Source: Lentisalinibacter sp964427415 (lineage in GTDB: Bacteria > Pseudomonadota > Gammaproteobacteria > Steroidobacterales > Woeseiaceae). Taken from it: a stretch of DNA of 64,000 nucleotides. Positions within the stretch are counted from its first letter, which is position 1. Each line of letters opens with the position of its first letter. The notes under the pieces are model-generated. The model did not search any database, was not told where the DNA came from, and worked only from the letters and a program-made list of their open reading frames with translations. The position numbers and the translations under genes were made by a program. Positions 19,846 to 28,208 of the stretch are shown here, one piece after another. The stretch covers positions 124,001-188,000 of the forward strand of contig CAYRUH010000002.1 of assembly GCA_964427415.1 (NCBI GenBank), read 5' to 3'.

Positions 19846-20087
19846 CAAAGCAGCTGACAGTGCGCTACTTCGCCGCCTTCCGGGAGCGGGCGGGCCGCGC
19901 GGAGGAGACGGTGGACACCGAAGCGGATACCGCCGCGGACCTGTTCGAGGCGCTTCGGGACCGGCACGGCTCGGCAGAGCCGCTGGGCCACTGCAAGGTG
20001 GCCATCAACGACGAGATGGCGGACTGGTCCACGCCGCTGAAGGACGGGGACACGGTGCTCCTGTTCCCGCCGGTGGCCGGCGGATGA
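19842..20087 (+). CDS. moaD: molybdopterin synthase sulfur-carrier subunit
   Basis: 81-residue ubiquitin-like small subunit. The GTG at 19842 overlaps the mobA stop as GTGA, giving MTKQLTVRYFAAFRERAGRA. It ends in FPPVAGG, whose terminal Gly-Gly becomes the thiocarboxylate that donates sulfur. The stop overlaps the moaE start as ATGA, so MoaD and MoaE should be made together. Confidence 0.96.
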   Translation: MTKQLTVRYFAAFRERAGRAEETVDTEADTAADLFEALRDRHGSAEPLGHCKVAINDEMADWSTPLKDGDTVLLFPPVAGG

Positions 20088-20554
20088 GCGCCATGCTCAT
20101 CAGCCCGCACCCGATCGCGGCCGGCGAGCTCGGTGCCGCGCTCGCGGACCCGGGCGCCGGCGCCTATGTGGGTTTCGAGGGCCGGGTGCGCAACCGCAAC
20201 GAGGGCCGCGAGGTGTCGCGCCTGGAGTACGAAGCCTACGCGCCCCTGGCGGAGAAGGAAGGCGAGCGCATCATCGCCGAGGCGCGCGAGCGCTGGCCCA
20301 TCATCGCGGCGCGCTGCGTGCACCGCACCGGCGTGCTCGCGATCGGCGAGTGCGCAGTCTGGGTCGGCGTGGTCTCGCCCCACCGCGACGAGGCCTTTGC
20401 CGCCTGCCGCTACATCATCGACGAGGTGAAGCTGCGGCTGCCGATCTGGAAGAAAGAGCACTACACCGACGGCGATTCCGGCTGGGTGAACTGCGAGCGC
20501 TGCGCCGCCGGTCACGGCGAGCCGGCGGCCGCCGAGGGCGCCGGCGGGAGCTAG
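20084..20554 (+). CDS. moaE: molybdopterin synthase catalytic subunit
   Basis: 156 residues; with MoaD converts cPMP to molybdopterin. Family features are GFEGRVRNRNEGREV near residue 30, the central LEYEAYAPLAEKE, and the catalytic Lys region LPIWKKEHY (about residues 123-131). Last gene of the operon. It converges on mocA with only 19 bp between stop codons and no obvious terminator hairpin. No moeA, moeB or mogA lies in the window. Confidence 0.96.
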   Translation: MSAMLISPHPIAAGELGAALADPGAGAYVGFEGRVRNRNEGREVSRLEYEAYAPLAEKEGERIIAEARERWPIIAARCVHRTGVLAIGECAVWVGVVSPHRDEAFAACRYIIDEVKLRLPIWKKEHYTDGDSGWVNCERCAAGHGEPAAAEGAGGS

Positions 20555-20573
20555 TTCTCTCGACCGTCAGGGG

Positions 20574-21254
20574 CTAATTCCCGCGGCGGGTACGCCGGGC
20601 CAGTGCCGCCGCGTCGGCCGGCGTGTCGATGTCCACCCCGGCGTGTTCGCAATCCACCGCCACCACATACCCTGGCTGCCGTCGCCGGTGTTGCTCGATC
20701 ACCCGCCGGGCGCCGCGGTCGCCCGTGAGCCTGCGCAGCTCGGCGAACAGCCGGCGCGGGAAGAGGGCCGGTACGCCCAGGACCGGGTCCCCGCCATCGC
20801 CTCGATCATTGTCATCGTCACCGTCGCCCGAGTCTTCACGGCGGCCGGCGTAACGGCTGGCCGCGATGGCGTCCGGGCGTTCTCGCCAGGCCGCCGTCAG
20901 GCGGGCGAGGTCGGCCTCGTCGACGAGGGGCTGATCGGCGAGCAGCACGAGCACGCCGTCGCAGGCATTCGGCAGGCATTCGAGGCCGAGGGTCAGCGAA
21001 CTCGCCAGCCCCTGCCTCCAGTGCTCGTTTACCACGAAGTAACGCACTGCCTCGCCGGCCGCCTCCAGTACCCGGGCGTACTCGGCGCCGAGCACAAGCA
21101 GGGTACGGTCGGCGCACGGGCCCGCCGCCAGGCGCAGCGAGCGGCGCACCAGTGTCTCGCCGCGGTGGAACAGCAGCTGTTTCGGCGAGCCCAGCCGCCG
21201 CGAGCCGCCGGCGGCCAGGATCAGGGCGAACAGCACGGGGTCGCGCGCTGTCAC
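20574..21254 (-). CDS. mocA: MocA-type nucleotidyltransferase (molybdenum cofactor cytidylyltransferase-like)
   Basis: 226 residues with the nucleotidyltransferase start FALILAAGGSRRLGSPKQLL (about residues 8-27) and the metal-binding LLADQPLVDEADL. MocA enzymes add CMP to molybdopterin for xanthine dehydrogenase or CO-dehydrogenase-type proteins. Relatives act in other NTP transfers, so the substrate is inferred from the facing moa operon. An acidic low-complexity insert (EDSGDGDDDNDRGDGGD, about residues 141-157) interrupts the domain before the GVPALF segment. The GTG start overlaps the stop of the upstream MFS gene (GTGA), so the two are co-translated. Confidence 0.82.
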   Translation of the reverse strand: MTARDPVLFALILAAGGSRRLGSPKQLLFHRGETLVRRSLRLAAGPCADRTLLVLGAEYARVLEAAGEAVRYFVVNEHWRQGLASSLTLGLECLPNACDGVLVLLADQPLVDEADLARLTAAWRERPDAIAASRYAGRREDSGDGDDDNDRGDGGDPVLGVPALFPRRLFAELRRLTGDRGARRVIEQHRRRQPGYVVAVDCEHAGVDIDTPADAAALARRTRRGN

Positions 21255-22918
21255 CGTTCAGCCCGGCGCTGCCGCGCGATGCGATGGGAGACCCGCGGGC
21301 GTTCCTCGCCCCGGTGGTAGCGGAAGGCGGCGGCGAGCACCTCCATGTCGCCCCGGGTCAGCCGGCGGTGCTGGCGCAGGTGTTCCAGCCAGGATTCGTC
21401 CACGAACACTTCCACGAACAGCCGCTCGTCCTCGGTGTCCTGGAACAGCCCCCAGGTGATGGCGCCGTTGCGCAGCCGGAGCTTCCTTACCGGCTGCATG
21501 GCGGCCGCGAATTCGTCCGCATCCGCGGAATCGATCTCGTAGCGGATCTCCACCAGAACGGGCCCCTGGTCCTGCTGGATGGTGAAGGGAACGCTCGGAT
21601 CGGGGACGGGGGTCACCAGCGTCGGGTCGGCGCTCGCGTAGCGGCGCATGTTCAGCGGCACGCCGAGCACCAGGCCGATCAGGCCGACCACCGCCGCATA
21701 GACCAGCGCCTCGGACAGGGACGTCAGCGACGCAATCTTGCCCCAGAAAGCGGCCGCGCCGGCCACGGTGCCCATGAAGCTCGCCAGGAAGACGGCGAGC
21801 CCGCGGGCACGCACCCACTCGGGCAGGGAAAGCTGGGCGACCACCTGCAGCGTGGACAGTACCGAGACCCAGGAGGCGCCCAGCAACAGCATGGCCGGTG
21901 CCAGCCACCAGGCTTCTCTGACGAAAGCCAGGGCCAGGGCGGCAGCGATGGTGCCCACCGAGCCCAGCGCGACCAGGGCATCGTCGGACAGATAACGGCG
22001 CAGCCGGGCCAGGTTCAGGCCGACCAGGACGGCGCCGACGCCCACCGCGCCGAGGAGCCGGCCGTAGATTTCCGGCCCGGCGCCCATCTCCTCACGCACG
22101 ATCAGGGGCAGGAAGGCCACCGGGGCGCTCACCAACACGAAGTAGAGGATGCCCCGGGCGATGACCACCTGCAGACCGGTGGAGCGCCGGGCATAGCGCA
22201 TGCCCATGCGCACGGCGCCGAAGAAGCGTTCGCTGGGCAGCGTGCTCTGGCGCCGCGTCGTGCGCGAGAAGAACAGCACGGCGAGCACGCCCAGGTAGCT
22301 CGCGCTGTTGATCAGGAATACAAATCCCGGTCCGGCGGCGGACAGTATCAGGCCGGCCACCACGGGGCCGATGGCCCGCGAGACGTTGAACGCGATGCCG
22401 TTCAGCGTGACGGCGGCGGGCAGTTCGGCGCGGGGCACCAGGTCCGGGATGAGCGCCGAGAAGGCGGGCATCATCATCGCCGCGCCGGTGCCCATGGCAA
22501 ACGTCATGCCGAGCAGGCCCCAGGCCGTAATGGTCCCGGTGACCGTCAGTACGCCCAGTACGCCGGCGGAGACCATCAGCCAGCTCAGGGCGAACAGCAG
22601 GAAGCGGCGGCGATCGAGGATGTCGGCGAGCGCGCCGGCGGGCAGGGCCAGCAGGAACGTGGGCAACAGGGCGGCCGCCTGCACCAGCGCCACCATCACC
22701 GGGTCCGGCGCGAGCGAGGTCATCAGCCAGCCGGCGCCGGTGTCGTGCATCCAGCTGCCCACGGTCGAGACCAGCAGCGCCACCCACAGCCAGCGGAACA
22801 CGGGCCGGCGGAAGGGCGCCAGGCCGCCGGGATCCGGCCTCGCCCGCTCTGGCGGCGACACCGCCGACGGGTCGGCTGAGGACTCCGCTGAAAATTGCAC
22901 TTCGGCTGTCGACGACAC
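21251..22918 (-). CDS. MFS exporter (EntS-like, MFS_3) with C-terminal monooxygenase-like domain
   Basis: 555 residues. The membrane part (about 45-440) has roughly twelve segments with the MFS_3 pattern, for example ALVQAAALLPTFLLALPAGA and LADILDRRRFLL. The last 110 residues form a soluble ABM-like ferredoxin-fold domain (VEIRYEIDSADADEFAAAM, WGLFQDTEDERLFVEVF). This fusion is known in the family. It starts at GTG 22918 (MSSTAEVQFSAE) with AGGAG five bases upstream; longer reading runs into the SDR gene promoter. The substrate is unknown; relatives export siderophores or drugs. Followed with a 4-bp overlap by mocA. Confidence 0.85.
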   Translation of the reverse strand: MSSTAEVQFSAESSADPSAVSPPERARPDPGGLAPFRRPVFRWLWVALLVSTVGSWMHDTGAGWLMTSLAPDPVMVALVQAAALLPTFLLALPAGALADILDRRRFLLFALSWLMVSAGVLGVLTVTGTITAWGLLGMTFAMGTGAAMMMPAFSALIPDLVPRAELPAAVTLNGIAFNVSRAIGPVVAGLILSAAGPGFVFLINSASYLGVLAVLFFSRTTRRQSTLPSERFFGAVRMGMRYARRSTGLQVVIARGILYFVLVSAPVAFLPLIVREEMGAGPEIYGRLLGAVGVGAVLVGLNLARLRRYLSDDALVALGSVGTIAAALALAFVREAWWLAPAMLLLGASWVSVLSTLQVVAQLSLPEWVRARGLAVFLASFMGTVAGAAAFWGKIASLTSLSEALVYAAVVGLIGLVLGVPLNMRRYASADPTLVTPVPDPSVPFTIQQDQGPVLVEIRYEIDSADADEFAAAMQPVRKLRLRNGAITWGLFQDTEDERLFVEVFVDESWLEHLRQHRRLTRGDMEVLAAAFRYHRGEERPRVSHRIARQRRAER

Positions 22919-22984
22919 GGGGACTCCTGGCCCTGATACCGGCGCCGGACGGCGCCTCGCGCGCATTATGGCACGGTGGTCGAC

Positions 22985-23014
22985 TTGGGCATTCCGACCG
23001 GCGACACCTATAAT
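22985..23014 (+). promoter_or_regulatory. sigma-70 promoter for the SDR-MaoC pair
   Basis: TTGGGC at 22985-22990, an 18-bp spacer and a perfect TATAAT at 23009-23014, ending 52 bp before the SDR start codon. It is the only consensus -10 element in the divergent gap with the MFS gene. Confidence 0.55.
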
Positions 23015-23066
23015 GGCAGGCCTTTCTACAGCCGGCGGAGACCTCCGCCGGACGGGGTGCGAAGGT

Positions 23067-23891
23067 ATGACGAGACTGGCAGGCAGGAGCGCGATCGTCT
23101 CCGGCTCGGGCCGCGGCATCGGCCGCGCCATCGCGATGAAACTCGCCGGCGAGGGGGCGCACGTGGTGGTGAATGACCTGGACGCCGGACCGGCGGAAGA
23201 GACGGTGCACGAGATCGAGTCGGCCGGCGGTGTGGCGGTGGCGCTGCCCGGCAACGTCTGTGAGGCGCAATTCGCGCAGCAGTTCGTCGCTACGGCCGTC
23301 GAGCAGTTCGGCAGCATCGACATCATCGTCAACAACGCCGGCTATACCTGGGACAACGTCGTCCAGAAGATGAGCGACGAGCAGTTCCAGGCGATGCTCG
23401 ACATCCACCTGGTGGCGCCATTCCGTATCCTGCGCGCCGCGCTGCCCCACATCCGCAAGGCGGTTACGGCGGAACAAGAGGTGGGCCGCATCTTGCAGCG
23501 CAAGGTGGTGAATATCTCGTCCACCTCCGGCGTGTACGGCAACCTGGGGCAGATCAACTACGCCGCGGGCAAGGCCGGTATCGTCGGCATGACGAAGACG
23601 CTGGCGAAGGAGTGGGGGCGCTATCACGTCAACGTGAACGCGGTCGCCTTCGGACTGATCCACACCCGGCTCACCCAGCCCCTCAAGGGTGGGCAGGCGA
23701 GCATCGACGTGGGCGGGCGCGACATCAGCGTGGGCGTGCGCCAGGAACGGCTCGATGCGGCGGCGAAGACTGTGCCGCTCGGGCGCGGCGGCACGCCGGA
23801 GGAGGCGGCCGGCGCCGTCTATCTGCTGTGTACGCCGGAGGCGGACTACATCAACGGTCAGTGCGTCGTCTGCGACGGCGGCAGGGCCTGA
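23067..23891 (+). CDS. short-chain dehydrogenase/reductase (FabG-like)
   Basis: 274 residues, classical SDR. The cofactor motif is GSGRGIGRA (about residues 13-21), then NNAG (about 90-93). The catalytic set is Ser in NISSTSGVYG, Tyr in INYAAGKAG and Lys four residues later. The C terminus ends YINGQCVVCDGG. It likely reduces or oxidises a 3-hydroxyacyl-type substrate with NAD(P). ATG at 23067. The stop overlaps the MaoC gene start (TGATG), and the SDR-hydratase pairing suggests consecutive steps on the same acyl-CoA. Confidence 0.92.
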   Translation: MTRLAGRSAIVSGSGRGIGRAIAMKLAGEGAHVVVNDLDAGPAEETVHEIESAGGVAVALPGNVCEAQFAQQFVATAVEQFGSIDIIVNNAGYTWDNVVQKMSDEQFQAMLDIHLVAPFRILRAALPHIRKAVTAEQEVGRILQRKVVNISSTSGVYGNLGQINYAAGKAGIVGMTKTLAKEWGRYHVNVNAVAFGLIHTRLTQPLKGGQASIDVGGRDISVGVRQERLDAAAKTVPLGRGGTPEEAAGAVYLLCTPEADYINGQCVVCDGGRA

Positions 23892-24349
23892 TGGCCGTCG
23901 TGCGCAGCGTGGCGGACGCGAAGGCGCTGGAAGGCGAGGAGGTCGGCGTCTCGGACTGGGTCACGGTGGATCAGCGCAGCATCGACCTGTTCGCGGAGGC
24001 CACGGGTGATCAGCAGTGGATCCATGTCGATCCCGAACGCGCGGCGAGGGACATGCCGGCCGGCAAGACCATCGCGCACGGCTATATGACGCTGGCCCTG
24101 ATACCGGCACTCATCGCCGACTTCGTGGAGATGCCGACACTCACGCGGACCATCAACTTCGGCTGTAACAAGGTCCGTTTCGGCAACATGGTGCCCTCCG
24201 GCAGCCGGGTGCGGGCGCGGGCCACTGTGAAACAGGCCCGCCAGCGCGCCGGCGCACTGTATCTCGTGAGCGAAGTGCGCATCGAGTTGGAAGGACAGAG
24301 GAAACCCGCCTGCGTCGCCGAGACCATCGGCCTGTATTTCCTCGACTGA
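23891..24349 (+). CDS. MaoC-like (R)-enoyl-CoA hydratase, NodN type
   Basis: 152 residues with a single hot-dog domain. The catalytic Asp-His dyad lies in FAEATGDQQWIHVD, with IAHGYMTLALIP following (about residues 65-76). This is the typical hydratase-2 pattern for hydration of enoyl-CoA thioesters. Start ATG at 23891 overlaps the SDR stop, so the pair is translationally coupled. Convergent with glcF, only 10 bp apart. Confidence 0.92.
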   Translation: MAVVRSVADAKALEGEEVGVSDWVTVDQRSIDLFAEATGDQQWIHVDPERAARDMPAGKTIAHGYMTLALIPALIADFVEMPTLTRTINFGCNKVRFGNMVPSGSRVRARATVKQARQRAGALYLVSEVRIELEGQRKPACVAETIGLYFLD

Positions 24350-24359
24350 GCGGCCGCTC

Positions 24360-25619
24360 TCAGCGCTGTGGCGGCAGACGCTCGGCCAGCAGTTCCACCC
24401 AATGGCGCACCGGCCGGTCGGTGCCGGCGGCCAGGTGGTGCAGGCAGCCGATATTCCCGGTCACGATCTCCGCGGGCTCCGCGCCCTCCAGGTCCGCCAG
24501 CTTGCGCTCGCGGATGCGTTCGGACAGCGCCGGCTGCAGCAGCGAATAGGCACCGGCCGAGCCGCAGCAGGCGATGGACTCGCCGACCGGGGCCAGCTCG
24601 ACCCCCTGCCGGGCCAGCAGCTCCCTGACGGTGTCGGCCTCTCCCAGCGCATGGCGCAGCGTGCAGGGACAATGCAGGGCCACCTGGCCGCCCCCGGCGG
24701 GCGACTGCGGAGATTGTGGCGACTGTGGCGACAGAGGCGACGAAAGCGGCGGTAACTCCTCGCCGGCGAGCACGCGGCCGATGTCCTTCGCGGCGGCCGC
24801 CACCCGGCGGGCCGGACCGGCCAGCTCGGGATCGTCGGCGAACAGCCGCGCGTAGTCCTGCACGAACGCACCGCAGCCGGTGGCGGTGATGACTGCGGCC
24901 TCCGCGCCCCCGTCCAGCGCCTGGGCCCAGTCCCGGATGCGCTGCCGGGCAAGCGCGCGGCCGCGGGCCTGATCGCCGAGGTGATAATCCATGGCGCCGC
25001 AGCAGCCCGGAGGAGCCGGCATGAGGGAGACGCCGGCGGCGTCCAGCAGGCGCGCCGCCGCGCGGTCGATGCCGGGCGAGACCACCGGCTGCACGCAGCC
25101 GTTCAGGGCGATCATGCGCCGGAGGTGGCGGGGCGCCGGCCAGGGCTCGGCCCGGCCGGGCGCGAGCAGGCGGCGCCGGAGATTCGGCGGCAGCAGAAAT
25201 CGCAGCGCGTTGCCCAGCTGCAGCACGGTCTTCAGCAGCCGCCGCGAGCCGAGCAGGAAGCGCAGGGCCCGGCGCTGCACCCGTTCCGCCAGCGGCCGCC
25301 GCACGCGGGCATCCACCCGGGCGCGGCCAATGTCCAGCAGCTCGTGATAGCGCACGCCCGAGGGGCAGGTGGTCTCGCAGGCCTGGCAGGTGAGGCAGCG
25401 GTCCAGGTGGATCTGGGTCTCCCGCGTGACCTCGCCGCCTTCCAGCGCGCGCTTGATCAGATAGATGCGCCCCCGCGGGCCGTCCAGTTCGTTGCCGAGC
25501 ACCTGGAAAGTGGGGCAGGTGGCATTGCAGAAGCCGCAGTGGACACAGGTGCGTATGACCCCGGCGGCACGCCGGCCCTCCGGCCGGTCTCTCAGATCCG
25601 CGATGAGATGCGTCTCCAT
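24360..25619 (-). CDS. glcF: glycolate oxidase iron-sulfur subunit
   Basis: 419 residues. Two ferredoxin-type 4Fe-4S motifs lie at the N terminus (CVHCGFCNATCP, about residues 25-36, and CLTCQACETTCP, about 74-85). Two CCG-type cysteine-rich domains follow (APPGCCGAMDYH and IACCGSAGAYS). With GlcD and GlcE it oxidises glycolate to glyoxylate and feeds electrons to the membrane chain. Between the CCG domains sits a Ser-Pro-Gln-rich insertion (SSPLSPQSPQSPQSPAGGG, about 295-313) encoded by imperfect 9-bp repeats, absent from typical GlcF. ATG at 25619, one base past the glcE stop. Confidence 0.95.
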   Translation of the reverse strand: METHLIADLRDRPEGRRAAGVIRTCVHCGFCNATCPTFQVLGNELDGPRGRIYLIKRALEGGEVTRETQIHLDRCLTCQACETTCPSGVRYHELLDIGRARVDARVRRPLAERVQRRALRFLLGSRRLLKTVLQLGNALRFLLPPNLRRRLLAPGRAEPWPAPRHLRRMIALNGCVQPVVSPGIDRAAARLLDAAGVSLMPAPPGCCGAMDYHLGDQARGRALARQRIRDWAQALDGGAEAAVITATGCGAFVQDYARLFADDPELAGPARRVAAAAKDIGRVLAGEELPPLSSPLSPQSPQSPQSPAGGGQVALHCPCTLRHALGEADTVRELLARQGVELAPVGESIACCGSAGAYSLLQPALSERIRERKLADLEGAEPAEIVTGNIGCLHHLAAGTDRPVRHWVELLAERLPPQR

Positions 25620-25620
25620 A

Positions 25621-26706
25621 TCAGAGCGTCCCGTACATGCGGCCCGGGTTGAAGATGCCGGCCGGGTCCAGCGCGGCCTTCAGGCGCCGGTGCAGTGCGA
25701 ACAGCGCCTCGGGCAGTGGGTGGAAGGCGGGGACGGCGTCGTCGCCGCCCCGGTAACGGGTGGCATGGCCACCGGCGGCCTCCGCGGCGGCGCGCAAGGT
25801 GTTCGCATGCGCCTCGGTGGCGATCCAGCGCTGGGCGCCGGCCCAGTCGATCAGCTGACGTCCGGGCAGTTCCAGCGGCGGTGTGGCGGCCGGCACCGAC
25901 AGTCGCCACAGCGGCAGCGGCGTGGCGAAGATACCGGTGCGCTGATCCCGCAGCGCGTCCCAGTGCGCCGGGTCCCTCTCCTCGCCGCCGAGGGAGCGCT
26001 CGATGTCGCGCTTTGCCGCGGCGACTGCGCCGGCGGCACCGGACAGGCGCAGCCGCAGAACGCCGTCGCCGAAGCTGGCGGCGCTCAGCGGCAGCGGTTG
26101 CGCCGCGAGCCGGCACATCTCGCGGATGGCTTCCGCTTCGTCGCATGCCCGGGCCAGCGTGATGGCCACCGGCGGCGCGGGCAGCACCTTCAGGGACACC
26201 TCGGTGAGCAATGCGAGGCAGCCCATGCTGCCGGCCAGCAGGCGGGAGACGTCGTAGCCGGCCACGTTCTTCATTACCCGGCCGCCGAAGACGAGTGACT
26301 GTCCGCACCCGTCCAGCACCCGGCAACCCAGCACGTAATCGCGCAGCGCGCCGCGGAACGGCCGCGCCGGCCCGGACAGCCCGGTGGCGACGGCGCCGCC
26401 CACGGTACTCTGCGCTGCCAGCCGCGGCGGTTCGAACGGCAGCGTCTGGCCCTCGGCGGCCAGCGCGGCCTCCAACTCCGCGAGCGGCGTGCCGGCCCGG
26501 GCGGTGATCACCAGCTCGCTCGGCTCGTAGGCCACGATGCCGCGATAGTCGCGGGTGCCGAGTGCCGAGCCGCGCACGGCGTGGCCGAGGAAGTCCTTGC
26601 TGCCGCCGCCGCGGATCGCGAGCGCCTCGCCCGCCGCGGCGGCGTCGCGTATGCGTCCGGCCAGGACCGTCAGCGCGTCGTCGTCTGCCTGCCGCGCCTC
26701 GGTCAC
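25621..26706 (-). CDS. glcE: glycolate oxidase FAD-binding subunit GlcE
   Basis: 361 residues, close to E. coli GlcE (350). FAD_binding_4 signatures are visible in LAIRGGGSKDFLGH (about residues 28-41), VGGAVATGLSGPARP and LRDYVLGCRVLDG. Start is GTG at 26706 (MTEARQADDDALTVL), two bases after the glcD stop. Upstream in-frame sequence lies inside glcD in another frame and is rejected. Works with GlcD and GlcF in glycolate oxidation; the gene order DEF is canonical. Confidence 0.93.
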   Translation of the reverse strand: MTEARQADDDALTVLAGRIRDAAAAGEALAIRGGGSKDFLGHAVRGSALGTRDYRGIVAYEPSELVITARAGTPLAELEAALAAEGQTLPFEPPRLAAQSTVGGAVATGLSGPARPFRGALRDYVLGCRVLDGCGQSLVFGGRVMKNVAGYDVSRLLAGSMGCLALLTEVSLKVLPAPPVAITLARACDEAEAIREMCRLAAQPLPLSAASFGDGVLRLRLSGAAGAVAAAKRDIERSLGGEERDPAHWDALRDQRTGIFATPLPLWRLSVPAATPPLELPGRQLIDWAGAQRWIATEAHANTLRAAAEAAGGHATRYRGGDDAVPAFHPLPEALFALHRRLKAALDPAGIFNPGRMYGTL

Positions 26707-26708
26707 GG

Positions 26709-28208
26709 TCAGAAGCGTTCCAGCTCGGGATGCGGCAGCGCGCCCCGGTGCACGTGCATGCCGCCGATCTCGGCGCAGCGGGCCAGCATCGGCACGGCCT
26801 TGCCCGGGTTCATGAGGCCGCGGGGGTCGAAGGCGGCCTTGATGCCGTGGAAGGCGGTGAGCTCCGCCGCGGAAAACTGCACGCACATCTGGTCGATCTT
26901 CTCGCGGCCCACGCCGTGCTCGCCGGTGATCGTTCCACCAACGCTCACGCACAGTTCCAGGATGTCGCCGCCGAGGCGCTCGGCCTTCTCGAGGTCGCCC
27001 GGGTTCATGATGTCATAGAGGATCAGCGGGTGCAGATTGCCGTCGCCGGCGTGGAATACATTCGCGACCCCCAGCCCGTAATCTTCCGCGAGATCGCTGA
27101 TGCCCTGCAGTACCCGGGCGATCTCCCGCCGGGGGATGGTGCCGTCCATGCAGTAGTAATCGGGCGAGATGCGGCCGACGGCGGGAAAGGCGCTCTTGCG
27201 CCCCTGCCACAGCCGCGTCTGCTCGGCGGCCTCCGTGGCCTCGCGCACGTCCCGGGCGCCGGCGGCATCCAGGATGGCGCGCACCCGGGTGGCCTCGTCG
27301 GCTACGTCTCCCTCCACGCCGTCCAGTTCGCAGATGAGGATGGCGGCCGCATCGGTCGGGTAGCCGGCGCCGCAGAACGCCTCGGCGGCGCGGATGGCCG
27401 GCGCATCCATCATCTCCAGTCCGGCCGGCACGATGCCGGCGGCGATGATGGCAGCCACGGCGTCGCCGGCCGCGCCGACCGCTTCGAAACCGGCCAGCAG
27501 CACGCGCCGGCAGGCGGGCACGGGCAGGAGGTTCACGGTGACTTCCGTGATAACGCCGAGCATGCCCTCGGAGCCGGTGAGGAGCGCCGTGAGGTCGAAT
27601 CCGGGACCGTCCAGCGCGGCCGATCCCAGGCGCAGGCGTTCGCCGTCGATGGTGACCAGCTCCAGCGAACGCACGTTGTTCACCGTCAGCCCGTACTTCA
27701 GGCAATGCACGCCGCCGGCGTTCTCGGCCACATTGCCGCCGATGGAGCAGGCGATCTGAGAGGAGGGGTCCGGCGCGTAGTACAGCCCCAGTCCGCGCAC
27801 GGACTCGGAGATGGCGGAGTTCGTGACGCCGGGCTGCACCCGCGCACAGCGGTTGTCCGCGTCCACTTGCAGGATGCGGTTGCAACGGGTCATCACCAGC
27901 AGTACGGCTTCGGCCAGCGGCAGTGCGCCGCCGGACAGCCCGGTGCCGGCGCCCCGGGTGACCACCGGCACGCCCATCTCGTTCATGCGGCGCATCAGGG
28001 CCTGGACCTGCGCCACCGTCTCAGGCAGTACCACTGCGGCCGGGCGCTGACGGTAGGCGGAGAGCCCGTCGCACTCGAAGGGGGCGATCGCCTCGTCGCT
28101 CGCGAGCACGGCTTCGGCAGGCAGCAGGGCGCGCAGGGCGGCGAGCAGGCGGTGGTGGTCGATGCGCGGCAGCTCGCCGTCCAGCCGCGGATCATGCCGT
28201 GCACTCAT
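26709..28208 (-). CDS. glcD: glycolate oxidase catalytic subunit
   Basis: 499-residue FAD flavoprotein oxidising glycolate, and often D-lactate, at the inner membrane face. It has FAD-binding PVVTRGAGTGLSGGALPL (about residues 80-97), SIGGNVAENAGGVHCLKYG (about 149-167), and the C-terminal GTITGEHGVGREKIDQM and DPRGLMNPGK. The start ATG at 28208 overlaps the stop of the GST gene (ATGA). Photorespiratory-type glycolate use suggests access to algal or cyanobacterial exudates, which is inference. Confidence 0.96.
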   Translation of the reverse strand: MSARHDPRLDGELPRIDHHRLLAALRALLPAEAVLASDEAIAPFECDGLSAYRQRPAAVVLPETVAQVQALMRRMNEMGVPVVTRGAGTGLSGGALPLAEAVLLVMTRCNRILQVDADNRCARVQPGVTNSAISESVRGLGLYYAPDPSSQIACSIGGNVAENAGGVHCLKYGLTVNNVRSLELVTIDGERLRLGSAALDGPGFDLTALLTGSEGMLGVITEVTVNLLPVPACRRVLLAGFEAVGAAGDAVAAIIAAGIVPAGLEMMDAPAIRAAEAFCGAGYPTDAAAILICELDGVEGDVADEATRVRAILDAAGARDVREATEAAEQTRLWQGRKSAFPAVGRISPDYYCMDGTIPRREIARVLQGISDLAEDYGLGVANVFHAGDGNLHPLILYDIMNPGDLEKAERLGGDILELCVSVGGTITGEHGVGREKIDQMCVQFSAAELTAFHGIKAAFDPRGLMNPGKAVPMLARCAEIGGMHVHRGALPHPELERF

